Shown: one piece after another, positions 58,397 through 64,000 of the stretch
Layout of the letters: each line of letters begins with the position of its first letter
Position numbering within the stretch: the first letter of the stretch is position 1
From: an uncultured Planctomycetaceae bacterium
Lineage (GTDB): Bacteria; Planctomycetota; Planctomycetia; Planctomycetales; Planctomycetaceae
Assembly: GCA_943787265.1 (NCBI GenBank)
Contig: CALSLT010000039.1
Location: 1-64,000, forward strand
DNA length: 64,000 nt
Reading direction: 5' to 3'
Position numbers and translations under genes: made by a program
The notes under the pieces: generated by a model
The model's database searches: none
Told to the model about the DNA's origin: nothing
What the model saw: only the letters and a program-made list of their open reading frames with translations

Positions 58397-59320
58397 ATGC
58401 ATGTTATGAAGAGAGTTCATTTTCTCTTCACGATCACTTCTGTCATCATCGGACTGGCGCTGCCATTGTCAGCCCAGACGCCCGCCAAACCGGTTAAACC
58501 CATACCGACCGAGCGCGTTGACCTCTGGTCCGGCATGGCGCCCGTTGGTGACGGCAAGTTCGAGGATTGCCACTTAGAACTCGAGGTATTCCTTCCGCCT
58601 GCCGACAAGGCCAACGGTGTCGCTATCGTGCTTTGTCCTGGCGGCGGCTACATACGCCACGTCACTGATCGCGAGGGCTATCCCATCGCGCAATGGCTCA
58701 GCGAACACGGCATTGCCACTATTATCCTGGAGTATCGACTGCCAGAGCTGCGTCATCAGGTGCCATTACTCGACGCCCAGCGAGCCATCCGCCTCACCCG
58801 TGCCAACGCCGCTACGTGGAAGATTGACCCAAAACGTATCGGCATTCTCGGTTTCTCCGCCGGCGGCCACGTTGCTTCGACTGCCGCCACGCACTTCGAT
58901 AACGGTAACGCCGAGTCGCCCGATCCCATCGAGCGACTCAGTTGCCGGCCCAATTTCGCATGGCTCGTCTATCCGGTCATCACGATGGGCAAATACACGA
59001 ACACCGGCTCCAGGAACGAACTCCTTGGTCCTGATCCGAAGCCCGAACTCGTCCGGTTTTATTCCAATGAAACGCAGGTTACGGCCGACACTCCTCCCAC
59101 TTTTCTTGCTCATGCTGTTGATGACAAACCCGTGCCGCCGGAGAACAGCCGCGAGTTTGTCGCGGCCATGAAAGTCCATCGCGTTTCGGTTGAACTGCTT
59201 GAGCTCCCGTCCGGCGGTCATGGTCTTAACGGCTGCAAAGGACCGCTCTGGGAGCAATGGAAAGCCGCCGCACTAAAGTGGCTCACAGATCAGAAAGTGA
59301 TTCCCAAACGTTCCTCATAA
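58397..59320 (+). CDS. Secreted alpha/beta hydrolase, acetyl-esterase (BD-FAE) type
   Basis: 307 residues with a signal peptide (about 1-26). The oxyanion loop is CPGGGYIRHV. The nucleophile elbow is GFSAGGH (Ser near 155), the Asp is probably in HAVDDKPVPP, and the His in PSGGHGLNG. Such enzymes remove acetyl or feruloyl groups from hemicellulose-like glycans. It starts 4 bp after the stop of the sialidase-like gene, so it is co-transcribed. Confidence 0.9.
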   Translation: MHVMKRVHFLFTITSVIIGLALPLSAQTPAKPVKPIPTERVDLWSGMAPVGDGKFEDCHLELEVFLPPADKANGVAIVLCPGGGYIRHVTDREGYPIAQWLSEHGIATIILEYRLPELRHQVPLLDAQRAIRLTRANAATWKIDPKRIGILGFSAGGHVASTAATHFDNGNAESPDPIERLSCRPNFAWLVYPVITMGKYTNTGSRNELLGPDPKPELVRFYSNETQVTADTPPTFLAHAVDDKPVPPENSREFVAAMKVHRVSVELLELPSGGHGLNGCKGPLWEQWKAAALKWLTDQKVIPKRSS

Positions 59321-59718
59321 ATGCGGTCCATCTCCGCCCGATCAATCCCTTGTTTTGCCAGCGGGACTGCGAGTTATGATCAGGGGCAAACAACTTGATC
59401 GCTCCTCGATGGTCTGATTTGGCCTGGCCGTGATTCTCCTTCGGCCCTGAAACACGGTCCGTTGATGACGGTTCTGGAATCCGATTGAGTAAGTGACAAG
59501 AACCGTCTTCTCGACTCATGAAAAAGCCACGATACCAACCGACCTCAATCCTGAATCGTTGACTGATCGGACTCACTGCCTGCGATCAATGCGGCACCGT
59601 CAGCGCCCCGGGCCCGCTTTTGACGCAAAGTACTGGATGCTCTAACGCGGGACCCTCGACCGAACGTTGTCTCACCACCCTGGCGATGCGCTGCACGCGC
59701 AGTCGCTCGCCACCCTAT

Positions 59719-59799
59719 AGCAGGTAACAATTTGATTCGTCCGGCCATCGGAATCAACTCGTCAAGTGCAGTCATAATGACTCACTTTCAATTTGCTTC
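59719..59799 (-). repeat. 81-nt dispersed repeat, intact-looking copy
   Basis: Pairs with 17-97 on the plus strand. On the minus strand the reading frame continues from MTALDELIPMAGRIKLLPAIGW to 59545 without a stop. The protein, if any, is not recognised. The rest of 59321-60223 holds no other gene that I can support. Confidence 0.55.
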
Positions 59800-60223
59800 A
59801 TACATCCGGTCTAGCGCGACCGGGGCGAGGAAGGAAACTTGCCAACGAGCCTTATCAGTTGCTCCAACTGGACAGCCATCTCAGCCCCAATCGCTCGACC
59901 GTGTCTACGAAACTTGTGAATTGTTCGGTGTTCATGAGGTTTCGTAGACGTAGACGGTGTAGACAATGCAGAAGCTCCCCAGCTGCTGTCGGTCTCGTGA
60001 CACGAATTGCAGACAACCGCTGTCTGCGCCTGTCAGTCCTGAAGTTAATCGTTTGATACCTGTGAAATGATCCGCTGTTTGACGTGAGTACATCCTCAAC
60101 GGACGTCCGCTCCGCAGCCAGTTAAATATCACGACCATGAATCTCAGTTCTGCTGCCCGGCCTGAGAGCCGCTAAGACTGACATTCGGCCAAGCAGTGAG
60201 AAACTGGCACCGCTAAACGACAT

Positions 60224-61316
60224 CTACCATGAATCTCCAACTGCTTGTTCTGCGAGGGCGTGTCGCTTCGGTTCTGTCAGAGATGGCCACGCGGCAATGA
60301 TCGCCGCAAGACGCGGGTCAACTGCAGCAACCGCACCGGTTTTCGCACCGAACTCATTCTTGACAGCATCTGCGTCGACGTAACCCACCATTGTGTCTAC
60401 GTCTTCGGGAAATTGCTTCAAGTCCAGTATCGTCCATATCTGTTTGCTGCAATGGTTTGCAAATGGATGAAACCCTCGGAATTTCCGGGGGGTTTTCTTT
60501 TGGACTGATGCTTTTGTTCAGTTCCTTGCTACCCATTTCCGCCGGTTGCTGCATCGCTTTTTTGAAATGGGTTTCTGTCGTCTGTAAATAGTGGCGGCTC
60601 GCTACTTGCGGTGAGTTTCCAATCCAATCACAGACCACCTGAATTGGATAATCATCGGCAAGCTCAGTCTCCCTAGACGCTCTCAGGTTGTGGAACACTT
60701 TCGGCCAAGGCTTCAGGCCTGCCTTCTTAACGATCTTTCCAAACTGAGGCCCAAGGTTCCCGCAACCCTTATTGAGCCCCTCCACGACGTACACAGAGCC
60801 CTCCTGAGCCTCCTCAAAGCATTGCTCAAGGTACGGCTTCAATTCTGGGAATAGGGGAATGATGCGGCAGTCACCACCCTCGTGATGTTCAGTCTTTGGG
60901 CTATGGATCACGATCTTGTCTTCTGCCCAATTGATGTCGCTCCATTTTAGAGCAAACGGTTCACTTGGAGTTCTCAAGCCGCCAAATCGAGCCAAGGCAG
61001 CAACGAGCTTCCATTCTGAGCTTGGGCAAGCATCGATCACTTCATTGATGATTGCTCTCGTCACAAAATGATCTCGCTTTCTGTTCTCCTTCACTGCTGT
61101 TGCCAGCTTCGAAAACGGGTTGTTCTTGAGATGGCGTTTGTCGACAGCGTGACCGAATATCTGCTTCGCAACGCCAGTCCATTTCACAAGATGCCCAAGT
61201 CTTACAACTTCAGGCAGCAGCATTCTTTTTCGCATCGAATCAACGTGGCGAACAGAGCATCCAATCAGCTCCGCAAGTTCGTCTCTTGACTAGAATTCTT
61301 TATCAATAATCTTCAT
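60224..61316 (-). pseudogene. Decayed excisionase-integrase chimera (tyrosine recombinase)
   Basis: From the ATG at 61316 the frame reads MKIIDKEF, a stop codon, then SRDELAELIGCSVRHVDSMRKRMLLPEVVRLGHLVKW, a MerR/excisionase-type helix-turn-helix. It passes directly into the middle of a phage-type integrase (KQIFGHAVDKRHLKNNPF, LARFGGLRTPSEPFALKWSDI with the first Arg, then FHNLRASRETELA and SRHYLQT with the catalytic Tyr). The core-binding domain is missing. Near 60400 the frame shifts to a tail (DPRLAAIIAAWPSLTEPKRHAL) ending at 60224. It carries at least one stop, one fusion deletion and one frameshift, so it is a remnant of an integrative element. Confidence 0.75.
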
Positions 61317-61410
61317 CGCGTGTTATCTCCAAATTCAAACCCCCAAAGGAATTATCGAATAAATCAAATACAAAACTCGGCATCAGGAATCCCCATGACG
61401 TGCTTCCCTG

Positions 61411-62535
61411 AAACTGGTCCATTGAATGTGAGAAAATCGAGATAGATATCAGTCCTTCAGAACGAGGAGATTTTGAAGATGAAGAAGTCTCGATTTACGA
61501 ACGAGCAGATAGCTTTTGGATTACGGCAGGTGGAATCTGGTACTCCGATTGAAGAGGTGTGTCGGAAGCTGGGAATCAGCCAGCAGACGATCTATCGGTG
61601 GAAGAAGAAGTTTGCGGGGATGGGTGTTGAGGAGCTTCGTCGTCTGAAGTCTCTGGTAGCCAGACTTGAGTCTGGACAAGCAGATTCTTCAGGACGTCTT
61701 GTCAAAAAGCTCTGAAGCCTGCCCGCCTTCGTCAGGTGGTTGATCGCATGCACAAACGCTATCGAATCAGTGAGCGTTACGCTTGCCGTCTGGTTCGACT
61801 TTCTCGTTCGGCTTACCGGTACGAGTCGACGAAGAGGCAGCCTTACGAATACGTCTGAAAGAACTGGCGGCCGTTCGTGTTCGATATGGCTATCGCCGGC
61901 TGCACATTCTGATTCGTCGAGAAGCGTGGCAGGTGAATTCGAAGCGTGTTTACCGCTTGTATTGCGAGGGAAAACTGAGTCTTTGTAAGAAGACACCTCG
62001 CCGTCGAGTCAGTTGTCGGAAGCGTGTTGATCACCCCGCAGCGACTCGCATTAACGACTGCTGGGCGATGGATTTTATGGCCGATGAACTGTTCGACGGA
62101 CGTCGAATCCGGTCTGTTAACGATAGTCGATCACTTTAGCCGTGAGAGTCTGGCGATCGTCGTCGACCAGCGTCTGGGAGGCCATGAGGTTGCCGAGGCT
62201 TTCGAATGAATCGTCGGCTTCCGAAAACGATCCGAGTCGACAACGGCACGGAGTTCACGTCGAAGGCTCTGGACCAGTCGTCCCGGCAAACCTACAGATA
62301 ACGCGTTCATCGAGTCTTTCAACGGACGGGTTCGCGCCGAGTGTCTGAACGAAAACTGGTTCCTGTCTCTGGACGATGCCAGAACCAAGGTTGAAGCTTG
62401 GCGACAGGACTACAACAATCACCGACCATATAGCTCTCTGGGCAACCTGGCTCACAGAGAATTCGCTAAGTCCCGCCAGGCAATTCCGGACAAATAACGA
62501 CCACCGATTTTCTCACCAAAGATGGTTCAGAAAAT
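61411..62535 (+). mobile_element. Decayed IS3-family element (IS407-like)
   Basis: Imperfect inverted ends share GTGAGAAAATCG (near 61430 and 62515). OrfA (61473-61715) starts MKMKKSRFTNEQIAFGLRQ with a helix-turn-helix and loses frame after RRLKSL. The OrfB pieces cover RISERYACRLVRLSRSAYRY, NDCWAMDFMADELFDG, LTIVDHFSRESLAIVVD and TDNAFIESFNGRVRAECLNENWF, in at least three frames. The segment around the second catalytic Asp is shortened. The element is non-functional. Confidence 0.85.
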
Positions 62536-62599
62536 GGAGGCAGGTCAGCTAGGCCCAAGAATGCCACAGTGGGCTCATTCGACTTACGAGGATTCGACG

Positions 62600-63409
62600 C
62601 TACGGAATGCAATTCACCACTGCAGAGGGGACGCTGTAGAACGTTGAGCCGCCTACAACCAGTGGTGCGGGTGCAACTGCCTCGCCAGATGACACGGTAA
62701 ACTGAGACGCTCCCGTGAATGTTGCATACGGGTAGCTTGCAGACGGCGTGATGAAAGGTGCCGCCGCCCCTCTGTAATGAAGGGTTGTGTAGGGTGATCG
62801 CGTTACAGCTCGCGTGCCGGAAAAGGACGTCGTACTGTTTCCGAATGTTGACACGGCATTGCCACTACTCAGTATCGATGGCATCCCAAATGGCGCGACA
62901 TTCTGCACAGTGAGACCTGACGCGACCGGGCTACTCAATGTTGTCAGTGAGCTCAGAGGTAGGACAGTGGCGTTACGCCTTACAACCATCCAGACACCTG
63001 AATTCGATGTTCTGCTGCTTAAGGTGGAGAGCACCGACGCCTCACAACCACACCGATTGCTGCTACTGTTTGAAGTTCCAACCACGCGGACTGTCCCGGA
63101 ATCGGACTCTTGTTCCATTCGATCCAACGCAGCTTCCATGCGTTGAACAAGTACCTGAAGATCACTGTTGTCGTCCTTTGCTGCAACCTTCTGTCGCCCG
63201 CCTCTGGGTGACCGTTTTGCCTTCGTAAGCTGATCTTCGGAAGATTCGACCTTAGTCCCTCGTCCATCGAGAAACTTTGCACGGGACGCGGATGAAGAAT
63301 CTGACACACGCGGATTTCGAGCTCGCGACGCTTTGTTCGCAGCCAGTGTCATCGAGCCAGCGCAAAATATCGCCATGCAACAAACGAACGCAAAAGTCCT
63401 GGGCACCAT
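62600..63409 (-). CDS. Secreted hypothetical protein
   Basis: 269 residues with a clear signal peptide (MVPRTFAFVCCMAIFCAGSMTLA). A basic, Ser-rich region (25-75) and a short coiled-coil-like helix (DLQVLVQRMEAALDRMEQE, about 83-101) are followed by a long Ser/Thr/Val-rich beta-type region to the C-terminus. I recognise no family. It stands alone between the decayed IS element and an IS630-type transposase. Confidence 0.6.
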   Translation of the reverse strand: MVPRTFAFVCCMAIFCAGSMTLAANKASRARNPRVSDSSSASRAKFLDGRGTKVESSEDQLTKAKRSPRGGRQKVAAKDDNSDLQVLVQRMEAALDRMEQESDSGTVRVVGTSNSSSNRCGCEASVLSTLSSRTSNSGVWMVVRRNATVLPLSSLTTLSSPVASGLTVQNVAPFGMPSILSSGNAVSTFGNSTTSFSGTRAVTRSPYTTLHYRGAAAPFITPSASYPYATFTGASQFTVSSGEAVAPAPLVVGGSTFYSVPSAVVNCIP

Positions 63410-63643
63410 AATTCTCTCCTCATGGCAGGGTTCACAGTGAGCCCATCACTTTAGGCTCTGGAAGCTTCGCTGGTACGGATTGTATCGAATTTACAGGTAA
63501 TTCAAGGCGTTCCGTGTAATTTTCGGCAAATTAGGAAGCTTGGGATCACTCAACAGCAACCCTAGTGCTTCGTCAGTCTTTGGAATTGGGGTTCCCCGGT
63601 ACTGTTGATTTTGAGACAAGTCTGGCAACCATGGAGGGTTGCT

Positions 63644-64000
63644 ATGCAGAAGAAATATGTGGTTCGTTTGGCAGATAACGAACGGGAAACGCTTCTGAGC
63701 GTGGTGAAGAAGTTGAGCGGGTCATCGCAGAAAGTGCGGCGGGCACAAGTGCTCTTGAAAGCCGATGCTGATGGTCCGTGCTGGACGGACCGCAGAATCG
63801 CGGAGGCCTTTGGTTGTCGAATTAATACGGTAGAGAACATTCGGCAGCGGCTGGTGACGGAAGGTTTCGAAATTGCTTTGAATGGAAAGCCACGCGAAAC
63901 GCCGCCACACGAGAAGCTCTTTGATGGTGAGCAGGAAGCGAAAGTGATTGCTCTGCGTCTGGGTAAACCCGCCCAAAGGTTTTGCCAACTGGACTCTGCG
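63644..64000 (+). CDS. IS630-family transposase, N-terminal part (runs off window)
   Basis: ATG with GGAGG at 63633-63637. The sequence QKYVVRLADNERETLL-like start, then VRRAQVLLKADADGPCWTDRRIAEAFGCRINTVENIRQRLV, is the helix-turn-helix region of IS630-type transposases. Near 63970, in a CCCGCCC run, the expected continuation (PPKGFANWTLR) lies in another frame, so the copy may be frameshifted. The DDE domain would lie beyond the window. Confidence 0.75.
   Translation, partial: MQKKYVVRLADNERETLLSVVKKLSGSSQKVRRAQVLLKADADGPCWTDRRIAEAFGCRINTVENIRQRLVTEGFEIALNGKPRETPPHEKLFDGEQEAKVIALRLGKPAQRFCQLDSA

Overview
The window looks like a chromosomal segment of a marine planctomycete. Supporting signs are the many secreted sulfatases, DUF1080 domains, cytochrome-c-bearing membrane-bound dehydrogenases with HEAT repeats, LamG and EF-hand proteins, an ECF sigma/FecR pair placed directly upstream of sulfatases, and tyrosine recombinases of a type I associate with planctomycetes. 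The assignment is inference from gene content; no rRNA, tRNA or CRISPR array was seen.

Layout. 0-10 kb (minus strand): a giant 2463-codon gene that joins a beta-propeller dehydrogenase, cytochrome c, two DUF1080 domains, a discoidin-like domain, HEAT repeats and two sulfatases, followed by a separate sulfatase; an IS3-family element sits just upstream. 11.1-19.3 kb (plus): regulatory DNA, ECF sigma factor, FecR-like anti-sigma factor, a double sulfatase and a GH2 enzyme in one tightly packed operon. 19.3-28.4 kb: a metallophosphoesterase-GH105 fusion, an AcuI-type oxidoreductase, a GH43-like enzyme, an EF-hand protein, a HAD hydrolase, and several truncated or chimeric remnants. 28.4-30.7 kb: a tyrosine recombinase flanked by inverted copies of a dispersed repeat, then gene debris. 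30.7-43.8 kb (plus): deacetylase-like protein, metallophosphoesterase/PQQ-propeller, serine hydrolase, DUF4838 protein, two related glycosidase-like propeller proteins and an M23/PKD protein, several with single frameshifts. 44-52.4 kb (minus): an operon of an M81 (MlrC-like) peptidase, a third glycosidase-like propeller protein and a membrane-bound dehydrogenase that has been split by both an IS30 and an IS3 element. 52.5-59.3 kb (plus): sulfatase, a LamG protein with an inserted propeller, a TIM-barrel/sialidase fusion and an alpha/beta esterase. 59.3-64 kb: repeats, a broken integrase, a decayed IS3 element, a secreted hypothetical protein and the start of an IS630-type transposase.

Functionally, the sulfatases, GH2, GH43, GH105, sialidase-like and esterase genes fit the dismantling of sulfated, uronate-containing algal polysaccharides outside the cytoplasm. 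The sigma/anti-sigma pair is the obvious local regulator. The two strongest themes are unusual covalent fusion of secreted catabolic modules (at least five fused genes) and heavy recent remodelling: exact-boundary IS insertions, chimeric gene scars and many single-base frameshifts. Some of the frameshifts could instead be consensus errors in the assembly.
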